The position numbers and the translations under genes are program-made. Source: Canna indica (taxonomy: Eukaryota; Streptophyta; Magnoliopsida; Zingiberales; Cannaceae). Taken from it: a DNA stretch of 64,000 bases. This document shows positions 1-10,937 of the stretch, piece by piece. The stretch is from contig CP136896.1 of NCBI GenBank assembly GCA_034359265.1, positions 68,335,501 to 68,399,500 of the forward strand. The letters run 5' to 3'. Each line of letters starts with the position of its first letter. Position 1 is the first letter of the stretch. The notes under the pieces are model-generated. The model was not told the origin of the DNA. It was given only the letters and a program-made list of their open reading frames with translations, and made no database searches.

Positions 1-1099
1 GATGCTCATGAACTAGCAAAAAAAATCTTGTATAAGGAGAATAGTAATGGTGAGGAAATATGTAATTGGAAAGATAGAGATAGAAAGTATGGGTAGCAGT
101 GGCGGATCCAAAAAAATTTATTAGTGGGGGCAAATTAATATATAAAATTTCAAAAGTCGAGACTTTAAATTTGCGCTGAAATGGAGACGGTGTATCCTTA
201 TAAAAACATTTAAATAATTATTCACTTATTTAATTGTTAAAGAAATTATATTCATATATCTAACTATTTACTCGACAAATTTACTCCAAATTTTTTTTAT
301 CTATTTTAAAAAAAAATAAAATTAGTTAAAATCATAAATATAATAAAAATTTCAAAACATATTTAGAAATTTTTTTAATCAAATTCAAATACAAAATTAA
401 ATTTAATCAAGAATAAGTAGCAGTTGAAGAAGTAGAAGTTAATTAAGGATATAATTATTTTGATTGCGGCTGAAGCTTGCAAAGTAGAAGTAGAATGATG
501 TAAGAAGAAATAGAAGCTTGCTGCAAGTTAATAATCATTGGCAGCAATCTATTTGACTTAAAGTGTATTTGAAGAGTAGGAACAGGCTAGCAGCAAGCTA
601 AAAATGGGGGCAGTGAGGGCCACCAAAATCTCAAAAATTGATATGAGGTCAAGTGAAAAAAAATGAGATCAAAACTTAAAGTGCAGCTAAAGAATAGTAG
701 CATCGAGCTAAAAATGGGAGCAATGGGACTACCAATTGTGTGTGTGTATATATATATATATATAAGATTTTTAAAAAAATTTCAGTGGGGGCCACCGCCC
801 CCACTGCCCCCACCCTGTATCCGCCACTGATGGGTAGGAACTGCTCTGTTTAGAGCAAAGAAATGTAATTACAATTTACAAACTATGTAGAGTTGTGTGA
901 TGAAATAAATGCAATGCAAATTACTCAAAGGGAATATGGTAATGTTCAGAAGTCTGGCGAGGGGTGCACGACCCGTGGTCCTCTGCCTCTTTTACCCAGC
1001 TATGAGCATGACCTACCTTCTTTGAGTAAGGACTTTTTCTTAAAAAAAATTATATATTTTTTAACAAACAAAATTTGAAAGTCTACTATAATAGTTGAG
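1..1099. other. Unassigned flank split by a hAT element
   Basis: Outside the hAT element at 97-829 this stretch (1-96 and 838-1099) has no recognisable gene. An open stretch begins at 893 but has no family resemblance that I can see and ends in an AT-rich tract. The sequence stops abruptly at 1099/1100, where the copy shared with 17366 onward begins. I see no promoter or RNA gene here. Confidence 0.5.
97..829. mobile_element. Non-autonomous hAT element (733 bp)
   Basis: The element starts CAGTGGCGGATCC and ends with the near-complement ATCCGCCACTG. It is flanked by a perfect 8-bp target duplication, ATGGGTAG, at 89-96 and 830-837. An 8-bp duplication with short CAGTGGCGGA-type inverted ends is diagnostic of the hAT superfamily. 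There is no transposase; the interior is AT-rich non-coding sequence. Just inside both ends lie G-rich and C-rich patches (gtgggggc and its complement). The ends resemble those of the larger element at 1290-2645, so both belong to one family. Confidence 0.9.
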
Positions 1100-1289
1100 A
1101 GCCGAGCCTAATGGTCTATGCAAATACTTGGTGTAGTTTTTTTCTTCTTCTATATGCAATTTTTCTTTTAACCTTTGCCAATAGATATGTAGATTAACTT
1201 TGATGAAATATTAGAATATTCAACATTTTTTTTTAAAAGACATCCTTTTGTTATCATTATTAGAGTCCGAAAGAATTTCCTTTGGCAAT

Positions 1290-2645
1290 TAGTGGCAGAT
1301 TAAAAAAATTTTATTAGTGGGGACAAACTAATACATGAATTTTTAAGATTTCAACTTCAAGCTAATTTTGATAGTCAATCTTTACAAGTCTTCATGTTTT
1401 GAAAACGTTGCAAATTTTTTTCGAGCAATAAATATATATTTTTTCAATCAATTTAATCAACAAAAATATAAAAGCTAAATATTGAGATAATTAATAATGT
1501 TGAATTTTTTTTTTAATAATGATAAAATAATTAATATTAAATAAAATAAAAATATCGGTCTTACCATCCGAAGAAAGTAACAAACAATAAAATGTAAATA
1601 TCATAGGATGCCAGTAGTCTGACGGAGATTGAAGACGGTCCAACGAAGGCTGAAGGCAGCGAGCAGCCCCCGACAAAGGAAAATAATCTCAGCGATGCCT
1701 CTTTTAAGAAGTCTCTTTTACCTATCAAGAGTTACTAATTACCTTTTTAGAAGTAAAGAAATGCTGGAATTAATTTCAACAGGGGCACGATAGAAATTTT
1801 CATTGCTACGTAAGTTTGCATACCTAAGTTAAGTTATGAATAAAAAAAACTTATCAATTAATCAATTTGCTGGAATTAATCAACTTTGCATAACTAATCA
1901 AGTTTATGAATAAAAAAGCTTATGAATTAATCAATTTTGCATAATTAATCAAGTTTGTGAATAAAAAAAACATATGAATAAATTTTCGATGCCTCTTTTA
2001 AGAAGTCCCATTGCTGGAATTAATCAACATTGCGTGCATAAGTTTATGAATAAAAAAATTAACTATTAAATATTAATACTCCATTTCTAGTTGCTATCAA
2101 GTGTGTAATTCAATTAACAATTATAATCATAACATTTAGTATACTAAGTGCAAACGCTGTGAGAAGTCGGCAGACGGCAACGTGTTCGTGAGAAGCGGCA
2201 GCGAGCACCCGGTGGCAGCACACTGTGAAGGGGCTGTGAGAAGCCGACAACACTGTGAAAGCGGCAGCAGGCGGCAGTGTGTTCGTGAGAAGCCAACAAT
2301 GATTGAGACTCAAGTGAAGGAGCTACCTACGACTGCGAGCAACCCCGACACCGACAGCGAGTGAAGGAAGAAGGTGGAGTGAAAATTGAGCAGGTCACGC
2401 AACATTAAATGTTAATGAATAGTGTCGTTTGTGTATGAAAGTTGAACACGACACCATTAAATGCAAATATATGATGAGATTTCATTAAACGACGGTGAAT
2501 CTGAAAGTTATTGTGAGGCCATCCAAAAATATTTCAATAAACAGCTCACGTATGTGACGGTGGTAGCACTCAAATTTTTTTTAGAAAGAATATTATTTCA
2601 GTGGGGGCCACGGCCCCCATTGGGCCTATCGTGGATCCGCCACTG
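1290..2645. mobile_element. Non-autonomous hAT element, 1356 bp
   Basis: The ends are TAGTGGCAGATT and the near-complement ATCCGCCACTG, with a perfect 8-bp target duplication TTGGCAAT at 1282-1289 and 2646-2653. The terminal 40-60 bp resemble the element at 97-829. The interior has a tandem-like set of repeats around 1820-2060 (units containing aattaatcaa and atgaataaaaaa) and a GC-richer block at about 2150-2390 with repeated gtgagaagc words. No transposase is encoded; the short open frames in the GC block have no family resemblance. A second copy lies at 17554-18883. Confidence 0.88.
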
Positions 2646-2653
2646 TTGGCAAT

Positions 2654-3319
2654 CAAGAGTCTGAATATTTGCACCTAATTCGACTTAGACATGGCATCGC
2701 TTATATAGCTTATGTACGAAAGGGCAACCCAACCACAAATCAAATAACATTTACGCTAACTTTGATTGGATCAAAATTAATTGTTATGCTACATGGGTTG
2801 GTTCTTTAGTGGTATTGGTATTATTGTTCATTTTCCAAATAGTTCTTGCTATAATATGGAATCCAAAGTTGTTCATTGCAATTCAACATTATCATGTGAA
2901 GTTATAATAATTCATATTGTTTTGCCTCGTGGCTCAACACTAGTTTAGTAACATTATCATTGAATCAAATTAATTGATTTTGATCAACACTCTTAACAAT
3001 GGCATTCTTGCCCATGGGCAGATTCACAACACCTTTTTTTTTTCCAAACTAAAAGCAACAACACTAACAAGAAGAGTCTACATCATCTTCTAGAGGAGTG
3101 TCCCTCTCTTGTTCCTAGGTGGACTTGCTTTTCGTGTGTGATGGGGAGGTCATTGCCCTGTGTTCTTCGTCCATGGGGAGGGGGACGCTAGGTTTGGGAC
3201 AGACGACATGTAACATTATCGTCCATTTAGGTTTGGAGTGCATGGACGACAAGAAATGATATCACCTTTGAGGGTAAGTCTGCGGATGGTATGGAGGTGG
3301 TGTCATTGACAAACCGTAT
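2654..3319 (+). pseudogene. LINE 3'-part remnant (copy 1)
   Basis: Translation near 3230-3319 gives the pattern W-x-x-W-x-x-R-N-(x)3-F-x-G-K followed by a hydrophobic stretch, which is typical of the C-terminal part of plant L1-type ORF2 downstream of the zf-RVT domain. Frames are broken by stops and the 5' part is unrecognisable. The gypsy LTR at 3320 is inserted directly in this remnant. The same sequence recurs at 18892-19557, where it resumes after the gypsy element. Assignment of the part before about 3050 is weak. Confidence 0.55.
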
Positions 3320-3959
3320 TGTTAGGAATCCTCGGGTTTGTCAAGTCCTGTACGTGTCATGACGGTCCCTAACGTGCATTGTAAACATTTGTAAATATTG
3401 CATCTTTCGCATTTATGTAAAACGTTCGCGCACCACCCACCGCTCTTGCCCGCGACTAGGTAACGACCCTGGTTTGCTAGTCGTGGCATGGGCCGGTGGG
3501 GTGTGCGGATCATGTAATTATGTATTGTAAAAGCGCTCGCGCACCGCCCACCGCTCTCGCGCATGACTAGGTAACGCCCCTCGTTTCTAGCCGTGGCATG
3601 GCCGGTGGGGGTGTTGGGCCATAGAAAATTTTGTCATGCTCCTCGTGCTTTTGGGAACCTTGGGGGTGGCACTTGGGGGTTAGGCTCCACAACTATATTG
3701 CCCCCGGGCAAACTTCTCTCTAGTTCATTCATACAAGCTTTCGCACAAGCTTCCGTTCAAGCATTGTAAGCACTTTTCGTACAAACGGTCATTGGCCCAA
3801 ACGTTTTTGTGTCCAAACGCAACGAGGTTCGAACGCGGGCGAGCCCGGGAGCCCGCGACTTTCGAACATTGGCAAGGCGGTCCTTGCCCAAGGTTTATAC
3901 CTTGCATTGGCAAGGGAGCCGCATAGACATTTTCTGCCCAAATAAGTTTGTTCGTGACA
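3320..3959 (+). repeat. 5' LTR of truncated gypsy copy (640 bp)
   Basis: The repeat starts TGTTAGG and ends GTGACA, and is preceded by GTAT, the same word that borders the LTRs of copy 2. It matches the LTRs at 19558-20198 and 25082-25726. It contains two similar internal blocks (around 3415-3500 and 3530-3610) carrying CGCGCACC and CCGGTGGGG words. No clear TATA box was found. Confidence 0.92.
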
Positions 3960-3961
3960 GT

Positions 3962-3973
3962 TGGTATCAGAGC
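3962..3973 (+). promoter_or_regulatory. Primer-binding site, tRNA-iMet
   Basis: TGGTATCAGAGC starts two bases after the LTR end. It is the complement of the 3' end of plant initiator methionine tRNA, the usual minus-strand primer for Ty3/gypsy and Ty1/copia elements. Confidence 0.9.
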
Positions 3974-4098
3974 GAGGCAAGCTCGCAAAGCTTTGGCGCA
4001 AGCAACCGACGCAAATCGTCAACAAGCTCGTGCCTTCGTCGTTGGAGACAAACAATGTTGGGGCACTCGACAATCTCGCAGGAGAGATTTTCACAAGC

Positions 4099-5305
4099 AT
4101 GGCTCGCAGAGGAGTCGGCGAAACGAGTGGCGTCGCGGGCCCAAGCGGTGGCGACCGTTCCGGAAGAACCGTTGGGGGAGGACCCAACACAAGCTCAAGC
4201 TCAACAAGCTAGGATGGAAAGTCGTACCGTCCAACGACTTGGAGATTTGGAAACGATGGTGGCCGCTCACGACGTAGCCATAAACGTCCTTGAGAACGGC
4301 ATGGGGCCACAAGTTGGCAAGCTAGCCGACACGCAAGAAGTTCTGGAGGCAAGAATAGATGGGCTCCAGGACGACACGCAAGAAGCGATCAAGCAACTTC
4401 AAGGGGAGATTGAAGAACTAAGGGCTACAATCTCATTCCTTGTTCGAGAGATCCACAAGGGTGGGGGCAACTCTCGCCAACACGAAATGCCACAACACCA
4501 CCTTAAAGCACCAGAACCAAAGCCCTACAATGGGGCTCGAGATGCCAAAGCGGTGGAGAACTTAATTCCTCCTCGACTTGGAGCAGTACTTCAAGGTCAC
4601 GAGGACAACTGACGATGACATGAAAGTGTCCGTTGCAATCATGTATCTGTCTGAGGATGCAAAACTCTGGTGGCGGACCAAATATGATAAAATTCAGAAG
4701 GGTCATGCCAAGATCGACACTTGGGACGATCTCAAGCGAGAACTCAAAGCTCAATTCTTCCCCGAGAATGTGGAATTCATTGCTCGACGGAAGTTACGAC
4801 AACTCCGTCACAATAATTCAATTCGGGAGTATGTGAAGGAGTTCTCAACCATTATGTTGGATATTCCGGACATGGCCGAGACCAATCAACTATTCACCTT
4901 CCTTGAAGGTCTAAAGCCGTGGGCGCGACAAGAACTCGCAAGGAGGAATGTCAAGGCCTTGTCGAAAGCGGAGATCGCCGCAGAGCGACTCACTGACTAT
5001 AGTTCAGAAGAGAATCCGACAAAGGCGGCACCCTACAAGCCAAAATTTCAGAAGCCCGACAACTACAAGGGCAAAGGCACCGCAGGTGATACGAGACGGA
5101 GGGATCAACCACAAAGAGAACACCATCCAAAGGGACCTCCTCAAAGGGATTACCCTCCGAGGGGGAACCAACAGAGATCTGCGCCAATTTGCTTCTTATG
5201 CCGAGGACCCCATGTGGTCCGAGAATGTCCTCAACGGCAAGCATTGAACACCATCATAGCGGAGTCCGTGGCAGAGAACATAGCCAACATCATCGCCAAG
5301 AAGGA
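4099..5305 (+). pseudogene. gag of gypsy copy 1, frameshifted
   Basis: The likely start is the ATG at 4099, giving MARRG-type residues in the frame that follows the primer site. A coiled-coil-like region rich in Q and E is followed by a Retrotrans_gag domain (about 4580-4990, with a WW pair) and a CCHC zinc knuckle near 5190-5230 with CX2CX3HX4C spacing. A frame change near 4563 separates the N-terminal part from the capsid domain; copy 2 reads differently at the same place. A two-base insertion near 5303-5308, shared with copy 2, breaks the link to pol. Confidence 0.85.
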
Positions 5306-8300
5306 GAGGGCAAGTCTCCCGCAGTTCCCGACGTGGAGGACTACTCCAGCGAGGACGAAGACACTGGAAGGCCTAACATGGGAGCAATGCGTCTCCTCAA
5401 CGCTCTCAAGACTCAAGTGGGGGAGCAAGGTCCAAAGAAGGGAGCCACCAAGGGGGCACACGAGCTGATGTTCATTGACATCGAGCTCAATGGCAAGAAT
5501 AACCGAGCGATGGTCGACTCGGGAGCAACTCATAACTTCATTGCCAAAGGAGAAGCAAAGCGACTAGGGCTCAAGCTATAAAGGAGCTCGAGTCATGTCA
5601 AGGCGGTGAACTCCGAGGCACAAGAAATCAACGACATTGCTCGGGATGTCCCATTGAAGATTGGAAGATGGAAGGGTCAAACCAACCTGATGGCAATACC
5701 TCTCGACGACTACCAAGTTATTTTAGGAATGGAGTTCCTCAAGTCGGCGAAGGTGGTACCCATGCCCTTCCTTGACAGTTTATGCTTGATGGGGGAGAAC
5801 AATCCTAGCATTGTTCCCACGGTGCGTCCGACACCTGGAAGCGGAAATTAACTCCTCTCCACCCTACAAGTGAAGAAAGGAGTTCGACGAGGCGAGCTCA
5901 CGATGGTGGTTGCAATGAAGCTGGAAGGATCACTCGGTGGAGTGGAACGAGAAGCTGCAGCAATCTCTAGAGTACTCAATGAGTTCGAAGACGTGATGCC
6001 ACCCGAACTACCAAAGGCCCTACCGCCAAAGAGGGGGGTGGATCATCGAATCGAGCTGGAGCTAGGGACTAAGGCCCCATACCGACCGCCTTACCGTATG
6101 ACGCCACCAAAGTTGGCAGAATTACAGAAGCAACTAAAGGAACTGCTCGACGGAGGATTGATCCGTAGCTCCAAAGCTCCATTCGGAGCCCCTGTGCTGT
6201 TCCAGAAGAAGAAGGACGGGAGTCTCCGCCTCTGTGTGGACTACCGAGCCTTGAACAAAGTGATCGTGAAGAACAAGTACCCCATTCCGCTCATCATGGA
6301 CTTGTTTGACCAACTTGGCCAAGCGAGGTACTTTTCCAAGCTGGACCTGAGATCGGGCTATTGGTAAGTGCGGATTGCCGAAGGGGACGAAGGAAAGACC
6401 ACTTGCGTAACACGCTATAGAGCTTATGAATTCTTGGTGATGTCGTTCGGCCTCACGAATGCTCCCGCTACGTTCAGCACCATGATGAATCAACTGCATG
6501 TTCCATGAGCACTTAGACAAATTCGTTTTGGTGTACTTAGACGATATCGTGGTCTACAGCCGAACCTTGGAGGATCACTTGCAACATTTGAAGATCATCT
6601 TCAAAATCCTCCGAGAGAACACTTTGTTCGTGAAACGGGAGAAGTGCTACTTCGCCCAAGAAGAGATCGACTTTCTGGGACACCGGGTTGGGGGCGGAAA
6701 GATTCGAATGGACAATGTAAGGTCCGCGCCGTAGTGGAATGGCAGCCACCAACAAAGGTCACATAACTCAGGTCATTCCTTGGTTTTGTGAACTACTACC
6801 GAAGATTCATCGCTGGATACTCAAGGCGAGCAGCTCCACTGACGGACTTGCTCAAGAAGGAAAAGGCATGGCATTGGTCCCAACCATGCATTGAAGCGTT
6901 TGAAGATATGAAGCGAGCGGTGGTCGAGGATCCAGTTCTCAAGCTTCCTGACTATGGGCAGCCATTTGAAGTCCACACCGAAGCCTCAGACTATGCCATT
7001 GGAGGTGTTCTTATGCAGAAGGGACACCCCGTCGCCTTTGAGAGTCGTAAGTTGAATGACACGGAGCGACGATATCCGGTACATGAGAAAGAAATGACTG
7101 CAATAGTGCACTGTCTCCGTGTTTGGAGGCACTACTTGCTCACATCACGCTTTGTTGTGAAGACGGACAACATAGCGTTGAGTTATTTCCAAACTCAAAA
7201 GAAACTCTCGCCGAAGCAAGCTCGATGGCAAGATTTCCTAGCGGAGTTCGACATGACGTTGGAGTACAAGCTGGGACGCTCCAACGTGGTGGCAGACACA
7301 TTGAGCCGCAAGATAGAACGGGTTGCAATCGTGCGGGGAGAAGCTGGGAGCAGTGTGAGCCAAGTGCAATCCAACTTCCGTGGGAAGATAAGCATGGGCT
7401 TGCTCAAAGACACCCAAGCGGAGGCACTGTTCAAGCTGATTAAAGATGGGAAGACAATGAAGTTTTGGGCCCGAGACGGACTCATCTTCACTAAAGGAAA
7501 TCGGTTGTACGTGCCTAGGGCAGACGGCCTGCGTAGAGATTTGTTAAAGGAGTGTCATGATACTCTCTGGGCAGGGCACCCTGGCGTACACAGAACAGTC
7601 GCCCTACTGGAGAGGGCATTCTATTGGCCAAAGATGGCGGACGACGTCGAGGAGTATGTGAAGACATGCTTGATCTGCCAGTAAGACAAGATCGAGCGAC
7701 AGAAGCCTGTGGGTCCTCGAACTCCTGCCTGTCCCTGAGCGACCATGGGAAAACATCTCCCTCGACTTCATAGCGAGTCTACCCAAAGTGGGGGAGTTCG
7801 GTTCCGTCCTGGTGGTCGTGGATCCAAATATGACACGTTCATGGCAGCCCCCTCGCACTGCACAGCGAGTGAAGCCGCAAAGCTCGTAATGCAGAATGTC
7901 ATCAAACTTTGGGGCTTGCCAAGGAACGTCATCAGTGATCGAGATCCACGATTCCTTGGCAGATTTTGGACAGAGGTGTTCAAATTATTGGGGTCTCAAC
8001 TATACTTCTCCACAAGCTTACACCCTCAAACGGATGGGCAGACGGAGCGCATGAATGCACTATTTGAACAATACCTCCGACACTTTGTAGCGGCGAATCA
8101 AAGGGACTGGACAAAGTTGCTAGACGTAGCCCAGTTCTCCTACAATCTACAAAGGAGCTCCGCAACCAACAATAGTCCCTTCGAGATTTTGTTCGGACGA
8201 CAACCAGACACACCCAACTCACTGGTTCTTGGCTACACCGGGAGCAGTCTGGCTGCTTATCAAATGGCCAAGGAGTGGCAACAAAATCAAGAGATCACTT

Positions 8301-8337
8301 GAGCCTACCTCGAATCAGCCGCACACAAAATGAAGAA
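5306..8337 (+). pseudogene. pol of gypsy copy 1, multiply broken
   Basis: In order it has an aspartic protease (VDSGATHNF near 5515-5540), reverse transcriptase (YLDD box near 6534-6545), RNase H, an integrase zinc finger (about 7570-7684) and an integrase core to about 8300. Stops shared with copy 2 lie at 5579, 6365 and 7682. Private damage is listed under the element. In RNase H the codon at 6980-6982 gives Glu where copy 2 has the catalytic Asp of the TDAS motif. The chromodomain is missing because the duplication ends first. Confidence 0.88.
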
Positions 8338-8718
8338 AGTTGTTCTCAGTTGTGTGGCAATGTTGGCATCAAATTTACATAGAGTCTGTTCTCAGTTGCA
8401 AGAAAGTTCTCAGATTTATATATACTACCTGAAATTAGTGATTCAGCGGACCTCAAATGGGATGAAAATTTCGTCCAAACTTTTCTTTGGTATTGAGTGC
8501 GATTATACACTGATGAGTACTTGTTGCTGTCAAAATTGTTAACAAGCAGTGTTTTCACAAATAACTTAACTAGCATCTTCTTCGTGTGTGCTTGATAGGT
8601 TTCCTCTTCTTTTCTCAATAAGCTATCAGACACCTACTGATATTAGGAGTAATTTGGATAGAAAATATGGAAGAAAACAAAATAAGATATTTAAATACAA
8701 GAAGATGAGGGTTTTGAT
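8338..8718. other. Gene-less stretch beyond duplication edge
   Basis: This is unique sequence to the right of the duplication boundary. Short open frames on both strands have no recognisable domain. No RNA gene or repeat family is evident. Confidence 0.45.
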
Positions 8719-9728
8719 CTGAAGCACCGACACAGATACACAAGAATTTTAAAAATTTACAGTATATATAATTTTTTTTAAAAAAAATATAATTCATATA
8801 TATATATATATATATAAATTTATAAGCACATTTCAAAATATATAAAGCATTTAAGCTAATTTTTTATGTCAAATTGATAATACTTATTATTTTTAAGTCT
8901 CTTCCAAAAGCATGAGTTACATTATCTATTGGCATCTCATAATTTTTTTTTAAATTAGTATGTTTTAAAAGAACTAGTTATGTTCAATCACGTTTAATAA
9001 AAAATTAACTAGAGTCTTATTATCTTTTTCATCAATCATTGTTGTTATTTTTTTTATTGAAAAATATTACTCTTTCAAACTTTGATTCATCAAGAGAAAG
9101 ATTGACAACATCAAAGATTTCATTATCTTCATCAATAGGTGAAAACTCATCTCGTGCAATATCCCACATCATTATTTTTCCTTATTGTATTAAAGAGTTT
9201 TTCTTGAAATGAAACGAGAATTAATTAGTATGGACAAATATTAAATTCTCCGTACTTCTGGGCTTCATTTTGTTCATTTTAAGGGAATGGATTAAAAAAT
9301 AAGTACTCCAATTTTTTTCACAATAAGAAGATGAAGATGGTTGCCAAAGTAGCCTAAGAGCAATCTTTTGAAGAATTGAAGCATGAATATCATGAACCAC
9401 CATCAAGATTTTGCATCAAACACACATCTATCATGTAAGGAGTCACAATCATCAAACACAGTTCTACCATCCAAAAAATTTGCGAACTCAAGGTTCATTG
9501 AAACTTGCCGGTGATTATTTTATTATTTTTTCTAAAAAAGATGCATGGTTGATCGTGTTCGAACTTTCGGGTTGTGTCCGAGCCGTGTCCGAGCAAAAAA
9601 AGTTTTGACTAATCAAGACACTCTTGGACACGTGGGACACACGTGTAGTATGAGTGTTTTCGTGTGTCGGTGTCTGTGACGTGTCGGACACGCAGACACA
9701 GCAGTCCTATATAGTGTCTGTGCTTCTA
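8719..9728. mobile_element. Non-autonomous Mutator-like element (1010 bp)
   Basis: The termini CTGAAGCACCGACACAGATA and, at the far end, the near-complement TATAGTGTCTGTGCTTCTA form imperfect inverted repeats. They are flanked by a perfect 9-bp target duplication GGTTTTGAT at 8710-8718 and 9729-9737, which is typical of MULEs. The interior is AT-rich on the left, with an (AT)n tract near 8796-8815. On the right (about 9560-9700) it has many GTGTCCGAG, GGACACGTG and GACGTGTCGG words in both orientations. No transposase is present. Confidence 0.85.
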
Positions 9729-9737
9729 GGTTTTGAT

Positions 9738-10150
9738 GGATTTGCTCATTGACGTAGTCAAGACAAAAATTCCACTGGAAATCTCAATTGTATTTTCCAA
9801 AATTTTGGATCTGATCGTAGTTATCCTAACATAATCTCAACCATAGTGTTAACGCACTTATGAATTTAGGGCTTTGCCAAAATAAATTATTATAAATTAG
9901 ATAAATTGATTTACTAATTAAAAAAATGAGTTTAGTGTTCAGATTAACTTAAATTTTTATTCCTAAAACACTTGTAAAATGATTTTTTTGAGAAGTTATA
10001 AATTATAACTTTTTCTTTAATTTTAGGTGCTGAGATTAGGACGCGGATATATTTTAAATTCCAAAATTTTACATTAAAAAACCGAACCATCTATTTTAAA
10101 TTGAAGACAGGCTGAACCCAAACCGAACCATTGACACACTCACGTTTGAG
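9738..10150. other. Gene-less AT-rich spacer
   Basis: No gene is seen. The sequence ATTGACACACT occurs on both sides of the neighbouring hAT MITE (near 10131 and 10700). This spacer is contiguous with 8338-8709 if the MULE is removed. Confidence 0.4.
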
Positions 10151-10158
10151 GTTGACAT

Positions 10159-10693
10159 TAGGGATGATAATTCAAACCGGTTAACCGAACCGCAAAATCC
10201 AATTTTGGATAATGAATTTGCGATTTGGTTTCGATTTCGAATTAGTAAAAATTAAAAATCGTTTAAAATCGATTCGATTTCGATTATCGGGTCGTGGTTA
10301 ACCGGTAATCAAAACCGATTATATATTCGATTTCGGTTATTGATTTTTTATGGTTAACCGATATCCGAAACCGACTTTGTTATTAATCTTTGAACCGATT
10401 ATTCGTTTACTACCGGTTTTTTTACGGTTAATCGATATCCGAAATCGATTTTGTTATTAATCATTGAATCAATTATCCATTTACTACCGGTTAACCGATT
10501 AGTAAACGGATAACCGATTCTATCCGAACCGAAAAATTCGGTTTCGATTATCCATGGATAATCGAAACCGAGCCGATTTCGATTTCGGATATAGGCTTTT
10601 GAAATCGACTGATTTCGGTTAGCGGGTTTGAAAATCGATTTCGATTTTGGTTAACTTTCAAAAGTGCGATTAACCGAACCGTTGCCATCCCTA
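10159..10693. mobile_element. hAT-type MITE (535 bp)
   Basis: The element starts TAGGGATG and ends CATCCCTA. The 8-bp target duplication is GTTGACAT (10151-10158) and GTTGGCAT (10694-10701), with one mismatch. The interior is made of repeated words such as GGTTAACCG, AACCGATT and TTTCGATT in both orientations, giving strong foldback potential. No protein is encoded. Confidence 0.85.
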
Positions 10694-10937
10694 GTTGGCA
10701 TTGACACACTTACACTTCTAGCAATTAAACATATTCCAATGAGTGCATTCCAGTGTAATCCATAAAAAGCTGAAAAAAACATATGTACAAATTAAAAGCT
10801 ACAAGCAAGTAAAACTTTTTTTTAGGGTAACCAAGAAGTGAAACTGAAAGGCAACAGGAAAATTGGTCGAAGTTCCACGAGCACACAACACTGAAACACA
10901 TCAAGCCAACAGCTCTATACATTTCTCTTCATATGAT

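Larger units (their letters stand above)
1100..8337 (+). repeat. Segmental duplication, copy 1
   Basis: This block is near-identical, in the same orientation, to 17366-24574. It contains a hAT element with its target duplication, a LINE remnant and most of a Ty3/gypsy retrotransposon, so it is a DNA-level copy of a composite locus and not two independent insertions. The left edge falls in AGCCGAGCCTAATGG. The right edge falls inside the pol gene, after TGAAGAA at 8331-8337. Copy 2 continues into the LINE on the right and keeps the complete gypsy element, so copy 1 is probably the derived copy. Confidence 0.88.
3320..8337 (+). mobile_element. Ty3/gypsy chromovirus, truncated copy
   Basis: This copy has a 5' LTR, primer-binding site, gag and most of pol. 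It stops inside the integrase C-terminal region at the duplication boundary, so the chromodomain and 3' LTR are absent. It is more damaged than its partner at 19558-25726. Private lesions include a frame change near 4563, a 4-bp insertion near 6496, a 1-bp loss near 6719, a stop near 6763, 2-bp and 7-bp losses near 7716 and 7828, and a stop near 8299. It cannot be functional. Confidence 0.93.

Noticed and set aside
2182..2364. Possible small protein in the GC-rich block of the hAT element
   Set aside because: The frame is made of repeated words, has no family resemblance, and both hAT copies accept substitutions without regard to codon position.
3720..4000. tRNA-like signal around the primer-binding site
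   Set aside because: TGGTATCAGAGC is complementary to a tRNA 3' end and has no cloverleaf around it.
3809..4612. 267-codon frame starting inside the gypsy LTR
   Set aside because: It crosses the LTR end and primer-binding site and reads gag in the wrong frame for most of its length; the gag frame starts at 4099.
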